The notes below the pieces were generated by a model, which ran no database searches, was not told the DNA's origin, and saw only the letters and a program-made list of their open reading frames with translations. This document shows positions 1-12,320 of a DNA stretch of 64,000 bases, one piece after another. Position 1 is the stretch's first letter. Each line of letters begins with the position of its first letter. This DNA is from Bretschneidera sinensis (Eukaryota; Streptophyta; Magnoliopsida; Brassicales; Akaniaceae): positions 64,070,883 to 64,134,882 of the forward strand of contig CM043702.1 of the NCBI GenBank assembly GCA_023935145.1, written 5' to 3'. Both the position numbers and the translations under genes were made by a program.

Positions 1-3000
1 CAACGCTCGACCGTATATTCCAAAGTCCGAGCATATGAGCTGCGTTGCACACACTCGGCCATGTTTTCCCCAAGGATTCTCCAATGTCCGAGCCTTTGCT
101 AACACTCGACCGTAATCTCCAAAATCCGAACGTATAAGTTGCGTTGCATTCGCTCGGCCATGTTTTCTTCAAGGATTCTCCAAAGTCCGAGCCTTGCCAA
201 CGCTCGGCCATATTCTCCAAAGTCCAAGCGTATTAGCTGTGTTGCATAAGCTCGGCAATGTTTTCTCCAAGGATTCTCCAAAGTCCGAGCCTTGCCAACA
301 CTCGGGCGTATTCTCCAAAGTCCGAGCGTATTAGCTGCGTTGCATACGCTCGGCCATGTTTTCCCCAAGGATTCTCTGAAGTCTGAGCCTTGCCAACACT
401 CGACCGTATTCTCCAAAGACCGAGCGTATGAGCAGCATTGCATACACTCAGCCATGTTTTCTCTAAGGTTTCTCCAAAGTACGAGCCCTGTCAACGCTCG
501 ACCGTATTCTCCAAAGTCCGAGCGTATGAGTTGCATTGCATACGCTCGGCCACGTTTTCTCGAAGGATTCTGCAAAGTCCAAGCCTTGCCAACACTTGGC
601 CGTATTCTCCAAAGTCCGAGCGTATGAGCTGTGTTGTATATGCTCGACCATGTTTTCTCCAAGGATTCTCCAAAGTCCGAGCCTTGTGCAATGCTCGGCC
701 GTATTCTCCAAAGTCCGAGCGTATGAGTTACGTCGCATACGCTCGGCCATGTTTTCTCCAAGGATTCTCCAAAGTCTGAGCCTTGCTCAACACTCAACCA
801 TATTCTCCAAAGTCCGAGCCTATGCTAACACTCGGTCGTATTCTCCAGAGTCTGAGCATATGAGCTGCGTTGCATACACTCGGCCATGTTTTCTCTAAGG
901 ATTCTCTAAAGTTCGAGCCTTGCCAACGCTCGGTCGTATTCTCCAAACTTCGAGCGTATGAGCTGCGTTGCATATGCCCGACCATGTTTTCTCCAAGGAT
1001 TCTCCAAAGTCCGAGCCTTGCCCAACGCTCAACCGTATTCTCCAAAGTCCGAGCGTATGAGCTTCGTCGCATACGCTCGGCCATGTTTTCTCCAAGGATT
1101 CTCCAAAGTCCGAGCCTTACCCAACGCTCGGTCGTACTCTCCAAAGTTAAAGCGTATGAGCTGCGTCGCATACGCTCGGCCATGTTTTCTCCAAGGATTC
1201 GATGAAAGTCCGAGCCTTGCCCAACGATCGGCCGTATTCTCCAACATCCGAGCGTATGAGCTGCGTTGCATATGCTTGGCCATGTTTTCTCCAAGGATTC
1301 TGCAAAGTCCGAGCCTTGTCAACGCTCGGCCGTATTCTCCAAAGTCCAAACGTATGAGCTGTGTTGCATACGCTCGACCATGTTTTCTCCAAGGATTCTC
1401 CAAAGTCCGAGCCTTGCCCAACGCTCAGCCGTATTCTCCAAAGTCCGAGCGTATGAGCTACGTCGCATATGCCCGGCCATGTTTTCTCCAAGGATTCTCC
1501 AAAGTCCGAGCCTTGCCCAACACTCAGCCGTATTCTCCAAATTCCAAGCCTTTGCTAACGCTCGGCCGTATTCTCCAAAGTCCGAGCGTGTGAGCTGCAT
1601 TGTATACACTCAGCCATGTTTTCTCCAAGGATTCTCCAAATTCTGAGCCTTGCCAACGCTCGGTCATATTCTCCAAAGTTCGCGCATGTGAGCTGCGTTG
1701 TATATGCCCAGTCATATTTTCTCCCAGGATTCTCCAAAGTCCGAGTCTTGCCAATGCTCGGCCGTATTCTCCAAAGTCCGAGCGTATAAGCTGTGTTGCA
1801 TAGGCTCCGCCATGTTTTCTCCAAGGATTTCCAATGTCCGAGCCTTGCCCAATGCTCGGCCGTATTCTCCAAAGTCCGAGCCTTTGCTAACGCTCGGCCG
1901 TATTCTCCAAAGTCCGAGTGTATGAGCTACGTTGAATACGCTCGACCATGTTTTCTCCAAGGATTCTCCAAAGTTCGAGCCTTGCCAACGGTCGGTCGTA
2001 TTCTCCAAATTCCAAGCGTATGAGCTACGTTGGATATGCCCAGCCATGTTTTCTGCAAGGATTCTCCAAAGTCCGAGTCTTGCCAACACTCGGCTGTATT
2101 CTCCAAAGTCCGAGCGTATGAGCTGCGTTGCATACGCTCGACCATGTTTTCTCCAAGGATTCTCCAAAGTCCGAGCCTTGCCAACGCTCGATCGTATTCT
2201 CATAAGTCCGAGCGTTTGAGCTGCGTTGCATATGCCCGCCCATATTTTCTCCAAGGATTCTCCAATGTTCGAGTCTTGCCGACGCTCGACCGTATTCTTC
2301 AAAGTCCGAGTGTATGAGCTGTGTTGCATACGCTCGGCATGTTTTCTCTAAGGATTCTCCAAAGTCTGAGCCTTGCCAACGCTCGGCCATATTTTTCAAA
2401 GTCCGAGCGTATGAGCTATGTTGCATACACTCGGCCACGTTTTCCCCAAGGATTCTCCAAAGTTCGAGCCTTTGCTAACGCTAGATCGTATTCTCCAAAG
2501 TCCGAGCGTATAAGTTGTGTTGCATTCTCTCGGCCATGTTTTCTTCAATGATTCTCCAAAGTCTGAGCCTTGCCAACGCTCGACCGTATTCACCAAAGTC
2601 CGAGCGTATTAGTTGTGTTGCATAAGCTCGGCAATGTTTTCCCCAAAGATTCTCCAAAGTCCGAGCCTTGCCAACACTCAGGCGTATTCTCCAAAGTCCG
2701 AGCGTATTAGCTGCGTTGCATATGCTAGGCTATGTTTTCCCCAAGGATTCTCTGAAGTCTGAGCCTTGCCAATGCTCGACCGTATTCTCCAAAGTCCAAG
2801 CGTATGAGCTGCGTTGCATACACTCGGCCATGTTTTCTCCATGGATTCTCCAATGTCCAACCCTTGCCAATGCTCGGTTGTATTCTCCAAAGTCTGAACG
2901 TATGAGCTGCGTTGCATACACTCGGCCATGTTTTCTCCGAGGATTCTCCAAAGTCTAAGCCTTGCCACTGCTCAGCTGTATTCTCCAAAGTTCGAGCGTA

Positions 3001-6000
3001 TGAGTTACGTTGCATAAGCTCGGCCATGTTTTCTCCAATGATTCCCCAAAGTCTGAGCCTTGCCAACACTCGAGTGTATTCTCCAAAGTCCGAGTGTATG
3101 AGCTGCGTTGCATACGCTCGGTCATATTTTCCCTAAGGATTGTCCAAAGTCCGAGCCTTGCCAACGCTCGACCGTATTCTCCAAAGTCTGAGCGTATGAG
3201 CTGCGTCGCATACACTTAGCCATGTTTTCTCCAAGGATTCTCCAAAGTCTGAGTCTTGCCAACGCTCGGCCGTATTCTCCAATGTTCGAGTGTGATAGCT
3301 GCGTTGCATACGCTTGGCAATGTTTTCTCCAAGGATTCTCCAATTTTTTAGCCTTGCCAACACTCGGCCGTATTTTCCAAAGTTAGAGCGTATGAGCTGT
3401 GTTACATACACTCGGCCATGTTTTCTCCAAGGATTCGCCAAAGTCTGAGTCTTGCTAATGCTTGGCCGTATTCCCCAATGACCGAGCGTATTAGCTGCGT
3501 TGCATACGTTCGGCTATGTTTTCCCCAAGGATTCTCTAAAGTCCGAGCGTTGCCAATTTTCGACCGTATTCTCCAAAGTCTGAGCGTATGAGCTACGTCG
3601 CATACCCTCGGCCAAGTTTTCTCCAAGGATTCTCAAAAGTCTGAGTCTTGCCAGCGCTCGGTCGTATTCTCCAAAGTCCAAGCGTATGAGCTGCATTGTA
3701 TACGCTCGGCTATGTTTTCTCCAAGGATTCTCCAAATTCTGAGCCTTGCCAACACTCGGACGTATTTTTCAAAGTCCGAGTGTATGAACTGCGTTGCATA
3801 CACTCGGCCATGTTTTCTCAAAAGATTCTCCAAAGTCTGAGTCTTGCTAACACTCGGCCGTATTCTCTAAAGTCCAAGCGTATGAGCTGCGTTGCATACG
3901 TTCGGCTATGTTTTCCCAAAGAATTCTCTAAAGTCCGAGCCATGCCAATGTTCGACCATATTCTCCAAAGTTTGAGCATAAGAGCTGCGTCGCATACGCT
4001 CGGCCATGTGTTCTCTAAAGATTCTCCAAAGTACGAGCTTTGCCAACGCTCGGCCGTATTCTCCAAAGTCCGAGCGTATGAGCTGCGTTGCATATGGTCG
4101 GCCATGTTTTCTCCAAGGATTCTCCAAAGTCCGAGCGTTGCCCAATGCTTGATCGTATTCTTCAAAGTTCGAGCGTATGAGCTGCGTTGCATACACTCAG
4201 CCATGTGTTCTCTAAGGATTCTCTAAAGTCCGAGCCTTGCCCAATTCTCGGCCATATTCTCCAAAGTTCGAGCCTTTGCTAACTCTCGACCATGTTCTCC
4301 AAATTCTGAGCATATGAGATGTGTTGCATGCACTCGCCCATGTTTTCTCCAAGGATTCTCCAAAGTTCGAGCCTTTGCTAATGCTCGGCTGTATTCTCCA
4401 AAGTCCGAGCGTATAAGCTACGTTGCATTCGTTCGGCCATGTTTTCTCCAAGGGTTCTCCAAAGTTCGAGCCTTGCCAACACTCGACCGTATTCTCTAAA
4501 GTCCAAGCGTATGAGTTGCGTTGCATAAGCTCAGCAATGTTTTCTCCAAGGATTCTTCAAAGTCTGAGCCTTGCCACCACTCGGGTGTATTCTCCAAAGT
4601 TCGAGCGAATGAGCTGCGTTGCATACGCTTGACCATCTTTTCTTAAATGATTCTCCAAAGTTCGAGCCTTGCTAATGCTCAGCTGTATTCTCCAAAGTCC
4701 GAGCGTATGGGCTGCGTTGCATACACTCGGCCATGTTTTCCCTCAGGATTCTCCAAAGTCCGAGCCTTTGCTAACGCTCGACCGTATTCTCCAAAGTCCG
4801 AGCGTATAAGCTGCGTTGTATTCGCTCAGCCAAGTTTTCTGCAATGATTCTCCAAAGTCCGAGCCTTACGAACGCTCGGTCGAATTCAACAAAGTCTGAG
4901 CGTATGAGCTGCGTTGCATACGCACGGTCATGTTTTCTCCAAGGATTCTCTAAAGTTCGAGCCTTGCGAACGCTCGATCGTATTCTCCAAAGTCCGAGGA
5001 TATGAGCTACGTTGGAGAAGCTCGACCATATTTTCTCCAAGGATTCTCCAAAGTCCGAGCCTTGCCAAAACTTGGCCGAATTCTCCGAAGTCCGAGCGTA
5101 TGAGCTGCATTGCATACGTTCGGCCATGTTTTCCCCAAGGATTCTCTAAAGTCCAAGCCTTGCCAACGTTCGACGTATTCTCCAAAGACCGAGCGTATGA
5201 GCAGCGTTGCATATGCTCAGCCATGTTTTCTCCAAGGTTTCTCCAAAGTACGAGCCTTGCCAACGCTCAACCATATTCTCCAAAGTCCTAGCGTATGAGC
5301 TGTATTGCATACGCTCAACCATGTTTTTTTGAAGGATTCTCCAAAGTCCGAGCCTTGCCAACACTTGGCCGTATTCTCCAAAGTCCGAGCGTATGAGCTG
5401 CGTTGCATATGCTTGGCTAAGTTTTCTCCAAGGATTCTCTAAAGTCCGAGCCTTGTCAATGCTCGGCCGTATTCTCAAAAGTCCGGGTGTATGAGCTGTG
5501 TTGCATATGCTCGACCATGTTTTCTCCAAGGATTCTCCAAAGTCCAAGCCTTGCCCAACGCTCAGTCGTATTCTCCAAAGTACGAGCGTATGAGCTGCGT
5601 CGCATACACTCGGCCATGTTTTCTCCAAGGATTCTCCAAAGTTCGAGCCTTGCCCAACGCTCAGCCATGTTCTCCAAAGTTCGAGCGTATGAGCTGCGTC
5701 GTATACCCTCGGCTATGTTTTCTCCAAGGATTCTCCAAAGTCCGAGCCTTGCGCAACACTCAGCCGTATTCTCCAAAGTCTGAGCCTTTGCTAACGCTCG
5801 GTCGTATTCTCCACTGTCCGAGCATATGAGCCGCGTTGCATACACTCGGTCATGTTTTCTCCAAGGATTCTCTAAAGTTCGAGCCTTGCCAACGCTCGGT
5901 CGTATTCTCCAAAGTCCGAGCGTATGAGCTGCGTTGCATATGCCCGACCATGTTTTCTCCAAGGATTCTCTAAAGTCTGAGTCTTGCTAATGCTCGGCTG

Positions 6001-9000
6001 TATTCTCCAAAGTCCGAGCGTATGAGCTGCATGGCATACGCTCAGCCATGTTTTCTCCAAGGATTCTCCAAAGTCTGAGCCTTGCCAACGCTCGGTCGTA
6101 TTCTCCAAAGTCCGAGCATGCGAGCTGTGTTGCATATGCCCAGCCATATTTTCTCCAAGGATTCTCCAAAGTCCGAGTCTTGCCAACACTCGGCCTTATT
6201 CTCCAAAGTCGGAGCGTATAAGCTGTGTTGCATAGGCTCGGCCATGTTTTTTCCAAGGATTTTCCAAAATCCGAGCCTTGCCCAACGCTCTACCGTATTC
6301 TCCAAAGTCCGAGCCTTTGCTAATGCTCTGCCGTATTCTCCAAAGTCCGAGTGTATGAGCTACGTTGAATACGCTCGACCATGTTTTCTCCAAGGATTCT
6401 CTAAAGTTCGAGCCTTGCCAACGGTCGGTTGTATTCTCCAAAGTCCGAGCGTATGAGCTGCGTTGCATATGCCCGACCATGTTTTCTCCAAGGATTCTAC
6501 AAAGTCCGAGTCTTGCCAACGCTTAGCTGTATTCTCCAAAGTCCGAGCGTATGAGTTGCGTTGTATACGCTTGATCATGTTTTCTCCAAGGATTCTCCAA
6601 AGTCCGAGCCTTGCCAACGTTCGGTCGTATTCTCCAAAGTCCGAGCGTTTGAGCTGTGTTGCATATGCCCGCCCATATTTTCTCCAAGAATTCTCCAATG
6701 TTCGAGTCTTGCCAACGCTCGGCCGTATTCTTCAAAGTCTGAATGTATGAGCTGCGTTGCATACACTCGGCCATGTTTTCTCTAAGGATTCTCCAAAGTC
6801 TGAGCCTTGCCCACGCTCGGCCGTATTCTCCAAAGTCCGAGCGTATGAGCTGCGTTGCATATACTCGGCTATGTTTTCTCCAAGGATTCTCCAAAGTCCG
6901 AGCCTTGCCCAACGCTCAGCCGTATTCTCCAAAGTCCGAGCGTATAAGGTGCGTCGTATACGCTCGGCCATGTTTTCTCCAAGGATTCTCCAAAGTCCGA
7001 GCCTTGCCCAACACTCAGCCGTATTCTCCAAAGTCTAAGCCTTTGCTAATGCTCGGTCGTATTCTCCAGTGTCCGAGCATATGAGCTGCGTTGCATACAC
7101 TCGGTCATGTTTTCTCCAAGGATTCTTTAAAGTCCGAGCCTTGCCAACGCTCGGTCGTATTCTCCAAAGTCCGAACGTATGAGCTGCGTTGCATATGCCC
7201 GACAATGTTTTCTCCAAGGATTCTACAAAGTCCGAGTCTTGCCAACGCTTAGCTGTATTCTCCAAAGTCCGAGCGTATGAGCTGCGTTGCATACGCTCGA
7301 CCATGTTTTCTCCAAGGATTCTCCAAAGTCCGAGCCTTGCCAACGCTCGGTCGTATTCTCCAAAGTCTGAGCGTTTGAGCTGTGTTGCATATGCCCGCCC
7401 ATATTTTCTCCAAGAATTCTCCAATTTTCGAGTCTTGCCAACGCTCGGCCGTATTCTCCAAAGTCTGAGTGTATGAGCTGCATTGCATACGCTCGGCCGT
7501 ATTCTCCAAAGTCCGACCGTATGAGCTGCGTTGCATATACTCGACCATGTTTTCCCCAAAGATTCTCCAAAGTTCGAGCCTTTGCTAACGCTCGGCCGTA
7601 TTCTCCAAAGTTCCAGCGTATAAGCTGTGTTGCATTCGCTTGGCCATGTTTCTTTTAAGGATTCTCCAAAGTCCGAGCCTTGCCAACGCTCGGCCGTATT
7701 CTCCAAATTTCGAGCGTATGAGCTGTGTTGCATAAGCTCGGCAATGTTTTCTCCAAGGATTCTCCAAAGTCTGAGCCTTGCCAACACTCGGGCGTATTCT
7801 CCAAAGTCCGAGCGTATTAGCTGTGTTGCATACACTCGGCCATGTTTTGCCCAAGGATTCTCCGAAGTCCGAGCCTTACCAACGCTCGACCATATTCTCC
7901 AAAGTCCAAGCGTATGAGCTGCGTTGCACACACTTGGCCATGTTTTCTCCAAGGATTCTCCAAAGTCTGACCCTTGCCAATGCTCGGTCGTATTCTCCAA
8001 AGTCTGAACGTATGAGCTGCGTTGCATACACTCGGCCATTTTTTCTCCAAGGATTCTCCAAAGTCCGAGCCTTGCCACTGCTCGGCCGTATTCTCCAATG
8101 TCCGAGCGTATGAGCTACGTTGCATAAGCTCGGCCATGTTTTCTCCAAGGATTCTCCAAAGTCTGAGCCTTGCCAACACTCTGGCGTATTCTTCAAAGTC
8201 CGAGCATATGAGCTGCATTGCATACGCTCGGCCATGTTTTCCCCAAGGATTCTCCAAAGTCCGACCCTTGCCAACGTTCGACCGTATTCTCCAAAGACCG
8301 AGCGTATGAGCTGCGTTACTTACGCTCAACCATGTTTTCTCCATTGTTTCTCTAAAGTCCGAGCCTTGCCAACACTCAACCGTATTCTCCTAAGTCCGAG
8401 CGTATGAGCAGCATTGCATACACTCGTCCATGTTTTCTCGAACGATTCTCCAAAGTCCGAGCCTTGGCAATGCTTGGCCATATTTTCCAAAGTCCGAGCG
8501 TATGAGCTTTGTTGCATACACTCAACCATGTTTTCTCCAAAGATTTTCAAAAGTTCGAGCCTTGCCAATGCTCAGCCATATTCTCCAAAGTCCGAGCGTA
8601 TGAGCTGCATTGCAGATGCTTGGCCATGTTTTCTCCAAGGATTCTCCAAAGTCCGAGCCTTGCCAACGTTCGACCGTATTCTCCAAAGTCCGAGCGTATG
8701 AGCTGCGTTGCATACGCTCGACCAAGTTTTCTTCAAGGATTCTCAAAAGTTCGAGCCTTGCCAATGCTCCGCCGTATTCTCCAAAGTCCGAGCGTATGAG
8801 CAGCGTTGCATATACCCGGCCATGTTTTCTCCAAGGATTCTCCAAAGTCCGAGTCTTGCCAACGCTCGGCCGTATTCTCCAAAGACCGAGCGTATGAGCT
8901 GCGTTGCATACACTCGACCATGTTTTCTCCAAGGATTCTCCAAAGTCCGAGCCTTGCCAACGCTCGATCGTATTCTCCAAAGTGAAAGCGTTTGAATTGC

Positions 9001-10800
9001 GTTGCATATGCCCGCCCATATTTTCTCCAAGGATTTTCCAATGTTCGAGTCTTGCCAACGCTCGGCCGTATTCTCCAAAGTTTGAGTGTATGAGCTGCGT
9101 TGTATACGCTCGGCCATGTTTTCTCTAAGGATTCTCCAAAGTCTGAGCCTTGCCAACGCTCGGCCGTATTCTCCAAAGTCCGAGCGTATGAGCTGCGTTG
9201 CATACACTCGACCTTGCTTTCCCCAAGGATTCTCCAAAGTCCGAGCCTTTGTTAACGCTCGGCCGTATTCTCCAAAGCTCGAGCGTATAAGCTGCGTTGC
9301 ATTCGCTCGGCCATGTTTTCTTCAAGGATTCTCAAAAGTCCGAGCCTTACCAACGCTCGACCGTATTCTCCAATGTCCGAGCGTATGAGTTGTGTTGCAT
9401 AAGCTCGGCAATGTTTTCTCCAAGGATTCTCCAAAGTCCGAGCCTTGCCAACACTCGGGCGTATTCTCCAAAGTCCGAGCGTATTAGTTGTATTGTATAC
9501 GCTCGGCCATGTTTTCCCCAAGGATTCTCCGAAGTCCGAGCCTTGCTAACGCTCGACCGTATTCTCCAAAGTCCGAGCGTATGAGCTACGTTGCATACAC
9601 TTGGCCATGTTTTCTCTAAGGATTCTCCAAAGTTTGACCCTTGCCAATGCTCGGTCTTATTCTCCAAAGTCTGAGCGTATGAGCTGCGTTGCATACACTT
9701 GGCCTTGTTTTCTCCAAGGATTCTCCAAAGTCCGAGCCTTGCCACTGCTCGGCCATATTCTCCAAAGTCCGAGCATATGAGCTACGTTACATAAGCTCGG
9801 CCATGCTTTCTCCACAGATTCTCCAAAGTCTGAGCCTTGCCAACACTCGGGCGTATTCTCTAAAGTCCGAGCATATGAGCTGCGTTGCATATACTCGGCC
9901 ATGTTTTCCCCAAGGATTCTCCAAAGTCCGAGCCTTGCCAATGCTCGACCGTATTCTCTAAAGTCTGAGTGTATAAGCTGCGTTGCATACACTCGGCCAT
10001 GTTTTCTCTAAGGATTCTCCAAAGTCCAACTCTTGCCAATACTCGGCCGTATTCTCCAAAGTCCGAGCGTATGAGCTGCGTTGCATACACTCGGCCATGT
10101 TTTCTCCAAGGATTCTCCAAAGTCCGAGCCTTGCCAACGCTCGGCCGTATTCTCCAATGTCCGAGCGTATGAGCTGCGTTGCATAAGCTCGATCATGTTT
10201 TCTCCAAGGATTCTCCAAAGTTCGAGCCTTGCCAACATTCGGGCGTATTCTCCAAAGTCCGAGCGTATGAGCTGCGTTGCATACACTCAGCTATGTTTTC
10301 CCTAAGGATTCTCCAAAGTCCGAGCCTTACCAACACTCGACCATATTCTCCAAAGTCCGAGCGTATGAGCTGCGTTGCATACACTCGGCCATGTTTTCTC
10401 CAAGGTTTCTCCAAAGTTCGAGCTTTGCCAACACTCAGCTGTATTCTCCAAAGTCTGAGTGTATGAGCTGCGTTGCATATGCTCGGTCATGTTTTCTCCA
10501 AGGATTCTCCAAAGTCCGAGCCTTGCCAACGCTCGGCTGTATTCTCTGAAGTCCGAGCGTATGAGTTGCGTTGTATATGCTCGGCCAAGTTCTCTCCAAG
10601 GTTTCTCTAAAGTTTGAGCCTTGTCTAATGCTCGGCCAAGTTCTCCAAAAAGTTCGAGCCTTGTCAAACACTCAGCCAAGTTCTTCAGATGTCCGAGCGC
10701 ATGAGCTACACTGCATACGGTCGGCTAAGTTCTCCAAAGTCCAAGCGTTTAAGCTACACTACAAACGCTCGGCCTTATTCTCCAAGGTTTAGACATTTTA
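1..10800 (+). repeat. Left satellite array, ~98/99-bp monomers
   Basis: About 110 tandem copies of a unit of 98 bp (99 bp where an extra C gives GCCCAAC). Each unit has two related parts of about 37 and 61 bp, each containing a CGCTCGGCC...TTCTCCAA...AGTCCGAGC core. Variant units with TTTGCTAACG, GCATTCG, CATAAGCTCGGCAATG or CACTCGGGCG recur at set distances, so the array has higher-order structure. Because 98 is not a multiple of three and the consensus has few stop triplets, many overlapping open frames appear on both strands. They are repeat artefacts. The array runs off the left edge of the window, and its units become irregular near 10,590. Confidence 0.95.
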
Positions 10801-10895
10801 CAAACACTCTACCAAGGCCACTCCTAGTACAAGCATTCAAAACTTTTCTCAGATTTTGCCGAAATCAATATCAATTCATTCATGCAAGTGTAAAA
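10590..10895 (+). repeat. Degenerate edge of the left array with ~40-bp units
   Basis: Near its 3' UTR side the array loses the 98-bp register. At about 10,614-10,694 two successive ~40-bp units begin GAGCCTTGTC and contain CCAAGTTCT, followed by two diverged hairpin-containing units. By about 10,800 the similarity fades into unique sequence. This matches array ends escaping homogenisation and resembles the 39-bp units at the matching edge of the right array. Confidence 0.7.
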
Positions 10896-10938
10896 GGCAA
10901 GGATATCATACGAAGACAAAGATTGAAAGAAAATATAT

Positions 10939-10944
10939 TTTATT
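10939..10944 (-). terminator. Putative antisense poly(A) signal AATAAA
   Basis: The minus strand reads AATAAA within GGATTAATAAAATATATTTT. The equivalent site occurs on the + strand at 47,338-47,343 in the inverted right copy. It lies about 360 bp past the end of the antisense ORF and about 670 bp past the palindromic TATA, a plausible distance for a short transcript. Function is inferred. Confidence 0.4.
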
Positions 10945-11300
10945 AATCCAAAGGATTACAACTAACGACCTCTAAGTACAAGGAAAATATGGCCCTAACG
11001 GCCTCGAAGTATAAAGGGAAAACTGAAACACCAAGCTTTTTAGGTAGTCTAGTACATGAGTTGTCCTAGCCCCCTTTGCTTTCTTTGGGGCACCCCCCTA
11101 CCTGAGACTGAAAGCACTCACCTATAGCAGCCCCCAGACCCAGGGAGCCTCCTCATCCGCTACCACTTGGAATCAGGGAGAGGCTCTTCCTCCTTCGTGG
11201 CTTCAAATGAACCAGTGGTACTCCGGCCAGCCCCTCCCATCTTCTTCTTCCATTCCAATAAACTCGAGGCCCAAGGAGTCCACCATCCAAAGACACGGCC

Positions 11301-11495
11301 TCAACCTCTTTCGCCGCTCCTACTCGGAATCTGGAAGAGGTCTGTGTCCCCATTCGGAATCTGAAAGAGGTCCTGATCTCCGCTTGAAGTCAGGAAGAAT
11401 TCCATATTCGTTGAACCACGATCCTCCTCTAGAGTGATCTCGTCTTCCTCTTTGGCTTCTATAAACCCCTCAAGAGACTCCCTCTCCAAGATCAT
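11301..11495 (-). CDS. Conserved short antisense ORF in the 3' UTR (left copy, 64 aa)
   Basis: An ATG-started frame of 64 residues runs antisense to the retrotransposon. It is acidic and contains EDEITLEEDRGSTN and a duplicated DLFQIP motif. The right element has a matching frame at 46,754-47,005 with the same EDEITL.EDRGSTN core. A 15-bp length difference near the N-terminus keeps the frame. I recognise no domain. Antisense ORFs between pol and the 3' LTR are known in Tat-lineage elements (for example gene 23 of maize Grande), which is the basis for suspecting a real product. It could equally be conserved UTR with a chance frame. A second overlapping frame (11,153-11,353) is also shared between the copies, which weakens the coding argument. 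Confidence 0.35.
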   Translation of the reverse strand: MILERESLEGFIEAKEEDEITLEEDRGSTNMEFFLTSSGDQDLFQIPNGDTDLFQIPSRSGERG

Positions 11496-11605
11496 TACCC
11501 TCGGAATTGTTTAAGACTCCTCTGTTAGAAAGTAAGGTCGTATCCCTCTCTCAATCTCTTCAGAAACTGAACTCATTTCTGTTTAAAACAAAAGGTGTCA
11601 GAGAC

Positions 11606-11623
11606 CCCTTCTTATAAGAAGGG
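11606..11623 (-). promoter_or_regulatory. 18-bp palindrome with TATA core, candidate antisense promoter (left)
   Basis: CCCTTCTTATAAGAAGGG is a perfect palindrome, present identically at 46,623-46,640 in the right element. Its TATAAG core lies about 110 bp upstream of the antisense ORF start in both copies, a normal TATA-to-ATG distance. Being palindromic, it has no intrinsic direction. The antisense reading rests on the ORF and AATAAA that follow. Confidence 0.4.
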
Positions 11624-11896
11624 AAAACACATTAAGCGAGGGGAATAAATGCAAAAAACCAAAAAAATATGAGACTTTGCGGTTTCGAGATGACTTTTTG
11701 CCTCCCGAGAGTAACGGTCCGACTCCCAAGGATAGTCGTTCAAACGAAAATCTGACTTTACGGTTTCGAGATGGTTTTTCGCTTCTCCAGACGACCTTTC
11801 GCCTCCCGAAAGTGATGGTCCAGCTCCCACGCACGTTATTAGTCCCATTAAAAGCCCGTCCAACAAGATACTTCCTCAAGCACATAAATGCACTCA

Positions 11897-11911
11897 AGGA
11901 AGTGGGGGGCT
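11897..11911 (+). other. Polypurine tract of the left element
   Basis: AGGAAGTGGGGGGCT lies immediately 5' of the TGTGATATAG start of the LTR. A purine-rich, G-rich tract next to the 3' LTR is the plus-strand primer site of LTR retrotransposons. The right element has the same arrangement in reverse complement at 46,303-46,317. Confidence 0.8.
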
Positions 11912-11924
11912 TGTGATATAGCCC

Positions 11925-12045
11925 AAAATACTCCAGCCCAAACAAGCTTCAGGCCCAACAAAATACTCTGGCCCAAACAAGCTCCAGGCCCAACAAAATA
12001 CTCCGGCCCAAACAAGCTCCAAGCCCAACAAAATACTCTGATCCA
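11925..12045 (+). repeat. 35-bp minisatellite in the LTR
   Basis: Three and a half tandem copies of a 35-bp unit starting AAAATACTC and containing GGCCCAAACAAGCT. The right LTR has one clear copy followed by diverged ones, so copy number differs between family members. Confidence 0.8.
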
Positions 12046-12313
12046 ATGGACTTTTCGACCTAAGTATATTCCAAGACCAGTAAACTCTTCGGCCTAATGA
12101 TCGGCCTAGTAGGCGCTCCAGTCCAACGTACTCCGACCCAGCAACTTTTCGACCCAATAGAGGATGACCCAGCAAGCCTACACCTAAGCCCTCTCTGAGC
12201 TCACCGTTCTGCCGCCGTTCCGCGCCGCCTACGACCGCAGTCCTACAGCCACCCTACGACCTGCAGCAGCCCTACCTGGGCTTGTAATCATACCCTCTCC
12301 GTCGGCGGACGAT

Positions 12314-12320
12314 TATAAAT
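12314..12320 (+). promoter_or_regulatory. LTR TATA box (left element)
   Basis: TATAAAT within GATTATAAATGGGCC. The right LTR has TATAAAA at the corresponding place on the minus strand (45,876-45,882). Likely the promoter of the sense genomic RNA. Confidence 0.5.

Larger units (their letters stand above)
10896..11896 (+). other. 3' UTR of the left satellite-bearing element
   Basis: Unique sequence between the array and the polypurine tract. It aligns in reverse complement with about 46,318-47,370, the same part of the right element. Shared landmarks are an AATAAA on the minus strand, an antisense short ORF, an 18-bp palindrome with a TATA core, and CTTTCGCCTCCCGA-like blocks near the LTR. The similarity shows that both elements belong to one family. 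Confidence 0.75.

Noticed and set aside
1..10800. Dozens of overlapping open frames on both strands of the left array
   Set aside because: They translate a 98/99-bp tandem repeat in all registers, begin and end at random variant positions, and have no domain. They are repeat artefacts.
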